Assembly (NCBI GenBank): GCA_021014945.1
Contig: MU266374.1
Coordinates: forward strand, 1 to 64,000
DNA from: Leucogyrophana mollusca
Lineage: Eukaryota; Basidiomycota; Agaricomycetes; Boletales
Length of the DNA stretch: 64,000 nucleotides
Direction of reading: 5' to 3'
Shown here: positions 10,655 through 24,800 of the stretch, piece after piece
Position numbering within the stretch: position 1 is the first letter of the stretch
Layout: each line of letters opens with the position of its first letter
Made by a program: the position numbers and the translations under genes
Notes under the pieces: generated by a model
What the model saw: only the letters and a program-made list of their open reading frames with translations
What the model was told of the DNA's origin: nothing
Databases searched by the model: none

Positions 10655-13600
10655 ATGGCTCTGACCAAGAGGACCAAGACGTGGACCACCACCGCAGCTG
10701 AAGCAAGCACGGACACTGTCGACTCAACAGAATCAGGCGACATGAATCACAACGACACTCACAACGACAATCATTACGCGCAACCCCACAATTTACATGA
10801 CGCACAGCAGGAGATAAAACATCAAGCGAAATTGTTCGAGGCGCAGATACACAAGGTCAAGGTGCGAAACGCGCTCGCTTGTCTCTATACCATTGCTGTC
10901 AACGCATTAACACGCTTTATTGAACTTAGAAACGGCGGTTTTTTGTTCGAGCTCGCTTTCTCTTTCCTTTGGGCATAATTAGTGTGTCTTGAGTTGCCCT
11001 ACGCTATTATGCCACTCAAATCCGCGCGCATATAGTCGGTGTGATTATGGGCTTCATCCTCATCCAGCCTGCAGACATACATGAAATGCATGCACACCTT
11101 CTCCTTCTCATGGATGAATACGATTTCTCGCTCAAGTTACCTGACATCGACCTCTCTCGCGTCGAGACAGAATGGCAACGCGTGCGGAGCAGCATACCGG
11201 AGGTGTGGAAGCTGAATAACGATGGCCGCGAATTCCAAGTTGGCGAAGCGATGAAAGAACGCGGGCTCACCGCCCACTATCCTGTGGTGCTTGTCCCAGG
11301 CATCGTCTCCACTGTACGTGCATGCGTATACCCTTTTCTAAGTTGCTGCTCTATGGTGCTAACGCAAGCCTCCGAAAGAGCTTGGAATCGTGGTCTACTG
11401 CACCAGAATATCGCCCCTTCTTCCGCGAGAAGATGTGGGGTGGGTTCAATATGATATCACAGGTGACCTTTAATCGCGATAGATGGATATCGGCGATGAT
11501 GCTCGACCCTATCACGGGTTTGGATCCGCCTGGTGCGAAGATCAGGGCTGCGGAGGGAATCGATGCGGCGAGTAGTTTTATGAAAGGGTATTGGATTTGG
11601 TAAGTTCGGAATATCTTCGACTGCGATGTGAAAGTTCCTCTGACTCACGGGTCACAGGTCGAAGATCGTAGAGAACTTGGCTGTGGTAAATTATGATACG
11701 AATAACTTGCATCTCGCGCCGTATGATTGGAGATTATCATTATACAACCTCGAGGAGAGGGATGGGTATTATTCGAAGCTAAAAGCGACGATCGAGGGGC
11801 TCAAGTGGGTGTTGCATGGTTCCCTCACGTTATGCAAATATTCTGACGCCTTTTATACGCCAGGAAACGTCAAAATCGAAAAGTCGTGATTGCTGCACAC
11901 TCTATGGGCAGCACCGTACGTACACCTCCATATTGTGCGCATATATGTCGGTTGAAAGAGACTGGTTATAGGTGATGTTGGTGAGAGCCGCATGATCTTT
12001 GGTATAGTAATAGCACTCACGCATTCTTGAACCAGTATTTGTGCGTAAGACTGTTTCATTAACAGGCTGCCACTAAGAGGCCCTTGCTTTGCTTTTGCGT
12101 ACAGTTTCAAGTGGGTAGAATCACCGGAGCATGGTGGAGGCGGGCCTGCTTGGGTGGAGGTAATCCAACACACTCATATTCATGCGTGGAGGGCTCAACT
12201 TCCTGTTTTGAATCCGAAGAATCACATCGAATCTTTCATCAGCATTGCTGGGACACACCTTGTAAGCATCTCCACTCTTCATGCGATTCACTCGATATTG
12301 ATGTTTCTTAATTAGGGGGTTGTGAGTATCCAATCGACGCCGCTTATAATAACTAACCTGGTGGCTGCCGCTACAAGGCAAAGGCAATGGCGGCGTTCCT
12401 CTCTGGCGAGATGAAGGACACGGTGCAGGTGAACCCAGCGGGCGCTTATGGTAAGCTATTTCAAATATCGTGATGTTATAGCCACAATCTCACCATACAG
12501 TACTCGAGCGATTCTTCTCGAGAAAGGAGCGCCAGAAGCTATTCCGCAGCTGGGCAGGCAGCGCTAGTATGTGGATCAAGGTCCTAAGTATTCCCTACAT
12601 CCTTTGTGCACAAAAATTGACGGAGTATGCAGGGCGGGACAGCAATCTGGGGCAACGAGACATGGGCGCCTGATGACGATAATGATGCGTCACACACCCA
12701 TGGAGAACTCATCGCCTTCCGAAAGTTGCAAAACCTCGATCCGCTATCCGCGCGAGGTTTCGACGAAGTTTCGAAGAATATGACAGCTGACGAGGCGGGG
12801 ACGTGGATTCTGGAGCGCACTCCGTCGAGCTTCCAGGTTCGTGTGGCTGGCAGGTGGCTCCCGCTTGTGATTCCAATATTATCCACAGAAAATGATCGGC
12901 ACCAATTATTCCTTTGGGATCGAGCGCGACGAGGCGGCTCTCAAGAGAAACGATCTCGACCATAGGAAATGGTCAAATCCACTAGAAACCAGGTATGTTT
13001 ACTGTCAGTTGATTTTGGCCGCATTTACACTCTGAATAGGTTGCCCAACGCACCTTCCATGAAATTCATTTGCGTATACGGACATGGCAAAGAAACTGAG
13101 GTTAGTGCAGCCCTATGCTGGTAGCGTTTGGCACCCATTGACATCCCTTATACAGAGATCCTATTGGTGCGTCTTATAACACTACGAAACGACTGATACT
13201 ATAGCTATCACGCAGGTATGCCCATGCTCCGCATGAAAACGACGAAACGCTTGCAGAGGTGGAAGACCCTGTGTGCACAGATCCCTCCGGCAACATTTGT
13301 AACAGCGTGCGGCTGCCTCTCGATATCCCACTCTCCAAGCTAAGCAGAATAGACGCCGAGTATACAGACGAAAATGTCACTCCGAAGGTAGGTCCCCGTG
13401 ACCCACAGTTCATGGTCTGCTCCATTAATTCGGATGTTTTGACAAGGTCCGCAACGGCGTAAAGATGGGAGAAGGAGATGGGACCGTTAGTCTCCTGAGT
13501 CTTGGCGCAATGTGTGTAGAGGGTTGGAAACGGCCGAGGTGGAATCCTGGGAAGATTAACATTACGACTGTTGAGGTACGTACACGTAGACCTGTTGGAT

Positions 13601-13839
13601 CCAACATTTACGCGTCCGCCCCGCGCAATGGCTAATGTTGGTTTCTACGACAGCTTCCGCATCGGCCCGTCCCCACTATACCACGCGGTGGTGCGAACAC
13701 GAGCGACCATGTCGACATCCTTGGGTCCACGGGGCTGAACGAGATCATCCTGAAGGTCGCTACGGGAGCAGGAGACGAGATTGAAAGTAGCTTTGTCTCG
13801 AATATTCAAGAGTACGCTCGGCGAGTACAATGGGATTGA
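10655..13839 (+). CDS. LRO1: Phospholipid:diacylglycerol acyltransferase (PDAT)
   Basis: Twenty exons: 10655..10861, 10930..10981, 11036..11313, 11379..11599, 11658..11804, 11864..11915, 11972..11980, 12036..12040, 12105..12159, 12220..12261, 12316..12321, 12378..12450, 12501..12580, 12633..12836, 12889..12992, 13040..13100, 13156..13166, 13216..13387, 13447..13575, 13654..13839. They give 697 residues (yeast Lro1 has 661). It moves an acyl chain from a phospholipid to diacylglycerol, making triacylglycerol at the ER. An N-terminal membrane anchor ('FLFPLGIIIGVIMGFIL') follows a basic stretch. The LCAT-type catalytic triad is visible as Ser315 in 'AAHSMGS', Asp604 in 'GEGDGTVSLLS' and His655 in 'SDHVDILGS'. 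Four exons are only 9, 5, 6 and 11 nt long. Skipping the 9- and 5-nt pair breaks the frame; including it yields the family-typical 'VMLYFFKWVE'. Confidence 0.95.
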
Positions 13840-14279
13840 GTGTTGTTATTGCTGTCGTCGTGTTATTGTTACTTTATAATTTTGTTGTCGCAGGTCTTGT
13901 CGTCCCGTGTTACTTCAGGGTCGTTGCAACAATAGTCTCAGCTGGCTTTATCGTGCCTTCGCGGCCACCTGGTGGTTAGGACCCGATGTTCACGTTTCGC
14001 TGAACTGAGGTATGTAGTGCCGGCATCGTTTCGTGCTCTTATCGCCGGCCCTCGTAAACGAGTTGGCCCAAGACGTCAGGCTTCAAGCAGCTTGCTTCTA
14101 GTTCTAGAACCCACCTTTTACTTTTGGCTTCCCTGGAGGATCCGCGTATGCACAATGGTCCCCCGGGGTCCGGTGTGAGGAGAGGGAGTTCGAGTAGATT
14201 GCCCCAAAACGGTTTTACCTGTGGGGATAACGTAGGTCTACTTAGCACCTTGCTTGTCCACCTCCCCGTCCTCAACCAG
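13840..14279. other. Gap between PDAT and halogenase genes
   Basis: This 440 bp gap holds the PDAT 3' region and the halogenase promoter. No separate gene is supported. Confidence 0.5.
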
Positions 14280-16403
<2,124 letters not shown>

Positions 16404-18867
16404 GGAAATTCAGATTCGATTGCACCCAAGCGAGATCGCGTAGCATTAGGCTTGGAGACGTTCATCACCGATCAACGATGGCGGGCCTCAAAGTTCCCCG
16501 TGATACCCTTTCCGAGTCCGTCAGAAGTTGGATGTATATAGAAAAAGTAACCACCCCGAAAAAATGAGCACTTGAATGTCGCGTTGCTTTCTTGTATACT
16601 TTGTACTTGAAGATGCCTACAGCCTATGGTTTACATAGGAGTATTCACCCGCATTTTTGTTAGTTGGTGGTACACATGCAGTTGGATGCATTGAGGCGCC
16701 AATGCAACAGGGACGCTAAGCAGATAGAAAAGACTTGTCAACGTGAAGCACCGAGCTCAAATTAGTTGACGGGGTGAGCATACGTTCATGTGTTGAATCA
16801 ACACATGGCTAGCTATCAAGATCCTTAGATGAGATGCACAGACCGTCAGCTGGCAAGTTGCACTTATTCTGGGTGTCGGAGCATATCGCGGGTCACAGGG
16901 CGACGTCAGATATGTAAACCTTGAACGAGTGCCGCGGAGTAGGGGAGATTTGGCTACTTTTCTGAGGAAGCTTTGTCGGTCATGATGAGAGATGATGAGC
17001 TCACGACGGTTCGGATACGCATTGCTCGGAGTGGTTTCAGGGTGGTCGTGCTCGGGTGATACAGAGTAGAAAGTGGGGGATCCTCGAGAAACGGTAGGGT
17101 CTGTTCCATGAAGAATGCTTCCCAGGCGTCGGAGCATTAGACTCGGAGAAACTGATCATAAATGGAGTCCTACAACGCTCAGTATTGGCTGGAGGCAAAG
17201 AGATCAAAAATGGTGTCATTTCGAAGTCGCGGTCCTAACGCAACACAAGGATGCTAGTTCGGCGAGGATAAAAGTAGCTTGTCAGATTGTCTCAGCAGGT
17301 CTGAAAAGGCATGTAGAATCGTGAAAAAATCTTACCCTGTCTTACCTGGCACATAAGTGGCACGACCGGTGACCATTTAGAATGCAGACCCCAAAATGAT
17401 GCATCCTCATCAGATGGCGCATGTCCTGAAGTATGATTTACCATTCCACGCAAACGCAATCATGAATTGATCACTTGGCCGTGTGATCACTTTGTCGGGA
17501 AGTGAAATACCCGCCGGTGGAGAGTTTTGACGACGTAGAATCACAAGTCTAAGCCTTGCATTGGCAATGGGCCGGGCCACCTCCGATGGTGTGTAAATAA
17601 CATGTCGGTCGACACTGGTCAGCATGGTAGGCCATCAGTGCCATGACTTCCTCAGTTATTATTAATGAAGCTTGAAGGGTGGTTTGATCTCAGCTGTCGT
17701 GAAGCTTGGCCCGATCAGATTCATTGTGCCTTGTGAACTTGGGTCTTGTGGCCATCGGCCAGTCTCTTTGCTGAATTGGAGAATGGAGAAAAACACAGAA
17801 AGGCAGACGACGAAATGGCCAGATCACAGAGCATGCCCAGAAGCGCTCAGCGCTCAGTGACTGAGTGAGGGTTGGCTGGTCATCCATGAAGCATGGTCGT
17901 GATCCGTGGATTGTCGTGTGGAACATATGTACAAAAACACACAAATAACTCCAACCAATCACAGCCTGCGCAAATACGCAAGGAAGCCGACAATAGATAC
18001 CGAAAGTGGGCGCTGTCGAGGTCGCTTTTGCGGCCTCAACATCCTCATTTGCTGGTCTTGGTGTCAACATACAGCAGCCTTCCAGTCTGTTTTGAGCAAG
18101 GTCAGCCCCTCAGACTATTCTCCGAACTCAAAAAGGCTTATAAAGATCTAGATATGCGACATCCAGGCTTGTGGTGTGTGACCCATGACACATGCTCTGT
18201 CGGTGCGAACCTCAGGCTTCGCGAGTAGACAATCGCATGGGCCACAATCCTCGGGTGAGAAATGCATTTAAGTGTGGTCAAAATGGGCTAGGGGGTCAGT
18301 CGGGGCTGGATGTTACAATGGTCCGTTGTGTGGGGTCGTAGATTTTCTTGACAGCACTGAGGCGGCCGACAGCTCGGACTCGGAACAAGCAGACCGCTCT
18401 TTTCATTCTGACTGGACATTGGGTTTCAGATCTACAAAAGGTGCGTACTCACGCGCACGGGTTGCGGGGATATGGTCACCTTGCTACCCCTTATGACCGC
18501 AATAGCAACCGTATGTTGGACCTATTTTGATAGACACCGCACTGTTGTTTGTAGAAGTCAACGAAGCGACATGATTGTCGCTCGTCTTGTGACACACGAC
18601 TGATCTATCGTAGGAAACCAGATCAAATCCGTTGCGGATGGAAATGATCCCCCCACGCTCGCACCCATATGCACCGGCCCCAGTATTCTGGGCGGCAGAC
18701 AGTCATTCCAGATTTGTTTCGTTTGGCAGTTACAGAAATTATGCCGATGTCCGGTGGTTTTCTTGTGAGGTGTGGAGCTCAGGTGTTCCCCCCAGAGCCC
18801 TCTCTCTCTCTGTTTCCCTCTGTGACCGCGTTTATCTCCCCCTGCCGTTGCGACCCCCGCTCGCAAT
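16404..18867. other. Intergenic, no gene recognised
   Basis: The longest open frames (around 17690-18070) lack recognisable domains and do not extend by splicing. The right end includes the promoter of the DUF3712 gene, with a pyrimidine-rich tract at about 18798-18830. No RNA gene was recognised. Confidence 0.45.
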
Positions 18868-21800
18868 ATGGAGGAAATTCCCCCGGCCGGACGAAACAGT
18901 GGGACCTATAATGAAAATTTTGCTGGCAGCACACATAGCTTCGCGAGATCGAACACGTCTCTGAGGGGTCAGTCCTCTCATCCTTTGGCTCGTCCTTCGT
19001 GCCCATCACCTTTCCCTTCCAGGTCACGCCGCCGATCCTGCTGGTGTATCGCAAGAAGCGATAGGAAACCCAGATCCCTTTGCAGAGCCCGCGGATCCTT
19101 TCGCGAGGACAACAGCGGCTGGTGTGCCAGTAGGTGGTGCCGTAGTGGATGGTGCTGATGCTGCAGAACTACATCAAGGATCCGAGGGTGATGCAGCTGC
19201 AGCTACGCCGCCTGCAGCTGCCCCTCGTCCTCCGCTGTATAAACGACGCTGGTTCATCGTCACTTCGATCATCGGCGCGTTGGTCGGCATTGCTCTCCTG
19301 TTCATCATCCTGTACCCTGTTGTGCGCGCGATCGTTCAACTGGTCGTCAATAGATCTCAGCTCGATATACAAACCGCGGCGATCACCTCGCCTGCCAATG
19401 ATTCGTAAGTCGCGCTGAAGAGCAGAGGCCCGGATCTCACACGTTTTCATCCAGGTTCCAGTTGGCTATGCAGGGCATTGTATGCCTAGTTTCCACTTAC
19501 GTTAGAATGTTATGTTTATGCCTGACTTCTAGGTAACGCACACTGGCATATTCTCGGCGACAATCGCATTCTCGCAGCCAGTCAATGTCTCCTGGATGGA
19601 CGGGTCGAACGAGACCCCCCTGGGATATATGTCGCTCTCCCAGCTATATGCCAAAAACAAACGCGCCACGATCAATGACACCACGATGTTCTACATTACG
19701 GACCAAGCTGCATTCGGTCGGTTCACGTCGCACATGATCACTTCGCAGAACTTCACTTGGCGGCTGCAAAGCAGCAATCTCAATGTCCAGGCCATGAAAT
19801 TCCCGATGGCACATGGTATTTCGTTCAATAAAGACGTCACCATAAATGGTTGGTGATACTTCCCGCTGTTTGATGCCTTTTCCTTATTGAGCTGTCCATA
19901 GGCACCAACAATTTCGCTGGGAATGTGGTCCTGGAGGATTTGCAGCTGCCCAGCGACAGCCCAGAAGGCGGTATCAACTTTGTTGCAGTCACAAAGTTGA
20001 CTAATCCGAGGTGGGCATTGTCCATCACTGTATGAAGCCGAAGCTGACAAATTTGATAGTCCATTCGCGCTGAACCTTGGGACCGTTGTCTTCAATCTTG
20101 CGTACCAATCCGTGTTTCTTGGCGTAGGAACTGGAGCCAATACGCAGCTCGTAAGTCGTCTCATTTGCGCAAATGTAATCTAGAATTCAGAGCTCGTCAT
20201 CAGGTCCCAGGAGATAATAACATTACACTGAGCGGCCGACTCATTCCCCAGACAACCCCCTCCGACTTGGCAGCTGTATCCCAGCTCTTTACGAACTACA
20301 TCAACTTCGAAAGTTCTCCCGTTATCGCCACGGGTCAGTCGACGCTCCAGCCCGACGGCTCGGAGATCTCGTGGCTTAGCCAGGGCCTGCAGAGCCTACA
20401 GCTCAATGTGCCGTTCAAGTCAACTACCCCGATCAATCCCATTCGGTCGATTCAGATCGGGAGTATGTCGCTGGCCTTTACGCCGGACTCTGCTTGGACT
20501 CCGCGCACGGATAGTAACTCCGTGCATGCATCGATGGGTGAGTGTTTACGTTACAAGGTTGAAATTTGATTAGTGGGTGTTGAATGGGTTTGGTTCTTCA
20601 TAGAACTCCCGTTTGGGTTTAGCGTCTCCATCTCCGAGATTCAGAATGAATTCACCATTGTGAAGAATGGCTCTAACGTAGCTGGACTCTCTACGGTACG
20701 CTGTGGCCATCTTTTGGTGACTTTTGCTTGCTGATATGGCCTGTGATAGCCTTTGGGCGCGTCAACGTCCGATGTCAATGTTCTCAGTCCTACAGATACC
20801 CAAGGCCAGATCAACATCACGATTTCGGACGGAGCGCTCAACTCTAGCGACCCATACCATGCTGCGTTTGCCGCTTTCAGTGGGCTCACTGTTTTCTTAT
20901 TTTCTAGGAGGATCCTCTGATGTTGCCATTTTAGATCAGGAACTCACCGACTCATTGACGACTGAGTTCTTGCTTGTGGGTAACTCACGTGCTATAGCAA
21001 ACATGAGTATTGGGCAGATCACGCTTGATCCCATCAAAGTCAATGTATCGACTTCCTTGCTGGGGTTGCAGGGTCTCAATGGATATACGACCATTGGCGC
21101 TGTCGACGTCCTTGGAGGGACAACGTCAGCTTTGAACCTAGGAATTACTGGTAACAGTGATTTGCGCTCTCCCAGGAATCGATGTGCTGATGTGCTGTAG
21201 TGGCTATTTACAATCCGTCAAGCCTCAACCTGGCTACCGGTGATCTAGGTAAGCTCTATGATACTTTTACCAGAGAGAGGATTGCTGATACCTTGAATGA
21301 TTAGATTTACAGCTCACCAGAGGGGGTGCCATCTTAGGCACAGCGCTGATGCCGAATTTGACGTTGAACATGGGCAACAATTCTCTGTATTCAACGTCTA
21401 ACTTCCAGGTATGCGTGCATGTCTATCTCTGGTACTGCCTGGCTGAAATTGCGTCGTTCAGCCAAACAACAGCCCGCAGGGAATGCAAACCCTGAATGAT
21501 TTCGTTGGTGGACAAGGTGTGTACTCTCAAACATTTGGTGGAGTTCTTTGCTGACGACTTCCCCACATAGACGTCGCGCTGGCTATCTCCGGATATGGGG
21601 GAAGTACACAGGTACCCTCGTTGTTACCCGCTTTCGAGAGCGTCAACATCTCCGCTACTCTTCCTGGTCTCAATTCAAGCCTCCTGTCAACTGGAGCATT
21701 GGAAAGTGAGATATATTATGTTTTAGCTCCGTTATCCAACCCCTGACAACCTGTTAGTCCTTTCGACGACATTCATCCAGAATAATATCAGTCACGTCAC

Positions 21801-24800
21801 TGTCGACCTCGTTAACCCATTCACAGCTGGTTTCGATATCACGCGGATCGTCTCGACTGTCACATCTCATGGCCTCAACTTGGGAACGATCGATACGACG
21901 ACTAACTTCTCTTCCGCCGGGAAATCTACAACGACCTCGCCAGCGCTTGATCTCAACATGAACTTCGATCCGCCGACTTTGTTCACCTTGACGCGTGTTC
22001 TGGCTGTGCAAGCAGGGTTGGACCCGACGCAGCTGGATGGGATTGTCCAGCTTGGTGGTATCGAGTATGTCACTGCGACGACCGCTGACTCAAGCCCAGC
22101 AAGTCAGCGCAGGGATAACATATATACGTCAGTGTTTGAATTGCTTTTTGAGTGAGCACTACTTACATAAGATCACCAGCAACTTCAATTTGCCGAATTT
22201 TGTCAATGCTGCGTTCAAGCAGCTCAGAACAGACGTTCAGCTTTCAACTGATCTTACTATAGGTGCGTGCTCCCAATGGCGACTTCGCATATTGTCTAAC
22301 TTCATGTTACTTATGTAGGCGAATATGCCACGACGTTGAATTACACCCAATTGAGCGTGCCGATCACCACCGATAGCAGCCTTGACCTCATTCTGCCGAT
22401 CCTTGCACAACCTATTGTGCAAAAGATCGTTGGAGGGAGTATCCTAGGGTACGTGTAACGATATCCTTCATTTGAACACTCTCGCTAACCGGCCTCCTGC
22501 GTGCAGCGTCGACACTGTACTCATCAGTAATCCGCAACAAACATCCTTCGGTAGGCGTTGGAAGGGTTCAAGAAGGTGAACGTGTTTTACTCATTAACAA
22601 CAGGGACTCAGCTCCAGGGGAGCATCACAAATGCCGGGCCCTGTAAGCACCATTTCATCCCTGGCATTAGGTGCTTGGTTGCTCATAGTTATGTCCAGTC
22701 GACGCGACTATCTCTTTCGGCAATGGATTAACGGTCTCCTGGAATGGACAACCCCTTGGTACTATGAAGATGGCGGATGTCAACGTCGTTGGTGATGTTG
22801 GAGCTACGCTAGACACCCAGGCCACTTTTGAGGTGGCGGACGTTGGCCATCTGACAGACTTCACTAAGGTTGGCACATGCACCTTGTTCTGTTGTGCTAG
22901 TGGCCAACATTGATTTTCAGGTACTCCTCAACGAAGAATCATTCCAGTGGGATATCACTGGTGACAATCTTACTGGTGAGGCCTCTCGCCAACCGATCTT
23001 GATTTTATCTCATCCAGGTCGTGTTTAGTGTCGGCACTTGGTAAACAGAATCCCGTTCACTTTTCTCGCCCGCCTTTTAGCTCATCCATCAACTTAGGAA
23101 TTGTGGTCCCAGGCATTACACTGCCCTCCAAATCGGTGACCCTCAAAGGATTCAATGGTCTCAAGAACGGTGTAACGATCAATTCGTTTGACCTGCCTTC
23201 GAATGACCCTGCGGGCGGCATTCACCTCACAATTCAATCTACAGTGACGAACGTACGTGTTCTCCATCCTGTGGCAAAGGGCAGCGTTTACTGAATACAT
23301 TTACTATTACAGCCCTCACAAGTGGGCATCGAATTGAGCTCCATTGCGTTTAATACCTTCGTTGGCGACGTGGAAATCGCCCCAGTTGCTTCTAATTCGA
23401 CTGTAACGCTGGCTCCAGGTTCGGCGTCTGCACTAGCTTTGGCCGGCCGGCTTATACCTCAGAGCACCGCCGAGGGGCTGGCGACCGTCTCAACTGTTTT
23501 CAACAACTTCATCCATGGATTAAACAGTGATGTCACAGTGCATGGTGCTAGTGCTGGTCCCAGCGATGTGGGTTCTGTTAGATTCGGCTTCACATACCAG
23601 TCCCTGACTCAGATCTTGCAGGTGACCTGGCTCAACGAGGGGATTCAGACTCTCCAGATCGCGACGACCTTGCCAAACCAAGGCAAACTGAACATCATCC
23701 AATCTATCAATCTCGAGGAGCTTGAGTTGCTGTTCACCGAGAATACCGCATACGATCCGCTAACGAGCAGCAACGCGACCACCGCTGCTTTCACTTTGCC
23801 GTTCGCCTTCCCGGTAGACATCACATCGCTGGAGCAGAACATCACCGTTGGGTTCAACGGACAGTCATTCGCCGAGCTCGCTTTGCCTCGTGCACCCAGT
23901 ACAACCGATGTTCAGTCGCGGATCATTTATCTGACTTTCGCAAATGTACCCTTCGCCGTGTACTCGGACCAGCACACCGTTTTCCAGAACTTTGTTGCAG
24001 CAACAACTCTCGGAAATACGCAGACTCTCGCGTTGTCTGGCGCTGCCAACGCTGATGCGTCTACTGCCGTTGGCGTTTTGTCTCTAACCGACATAGAGTT
24101 CTCAGTCGATTCTACAATTGATGGGCTTCAAGGCCTCACTGCCAAACCGGTTACGGTGGCCAACCTTGACGTGAATCATGGATACTCTGACTATCTCCTG
24201 ATCACGGTGGATACAGCCCTTTACAACCCTAGGTGAGTCGATCGAAATTTGTGTCGTGTTGTTCCAGTTTTCATGCGCATGCGCCACAGCAACCTAACAA
24301 TTGGTAAGCACACTCAGATCCAATTCGTCGAAAGTTCTGACTGACATGCCTCGCAGGCACCGGTGACGTCGCATTCTCGTTACAATTCCAGTAAGTTATC
24401 GTTTGAACTCCAGGTGGCTACCATGCTTCATGCTTACCCCGAACTCAGGGGTCAGACGATCGGCGCTGCTGACCTCGTGAGCCGTTTGAAGGCTGTTCGC
24501 TTTTCACCGCTCAATTTTGTTTGCAGAGCAATCTGATAATCGAACCCGGAAGCGTATCCTACCCCACAGGTCAGCCAACTATCTCAGAGAAATGATGTGG
24601 TACTCAACCGCGAACACGGTTCAGATGTTCATTATTCGCCCCAGGGTAGTGCACAAACTACAGCCGGCCAGAATATGCTGGAGAACTATCTGCAGGGTGT
24701 CGATTCTCAAACTACGATCTCAGGGAGTACTGACTCCACGCCCATTGATTCGCTGAAGTCTGCGCTCTCCCAGATCAGCTTGTCACCAGTCACAATCCCT

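Noticed and set aside
20880..20934. A 28-nt intron ending at the first TAG near 20907
   Set aside because: It is too short for this genome. The next AG at 20934 gives a normal 55-nt intron, the correct phase and the expected 'QELTDSLTTEF'.
24570..24663. Possible frame break in the DUF3712 gene around 24570-24660
   Set aside because: Using the AG at 24663 (94 nt intron) keeps the frame and gives 'YPTAGQNMLENYL'. The nearer AG at about 24644 would create a stop, so no break is needed.
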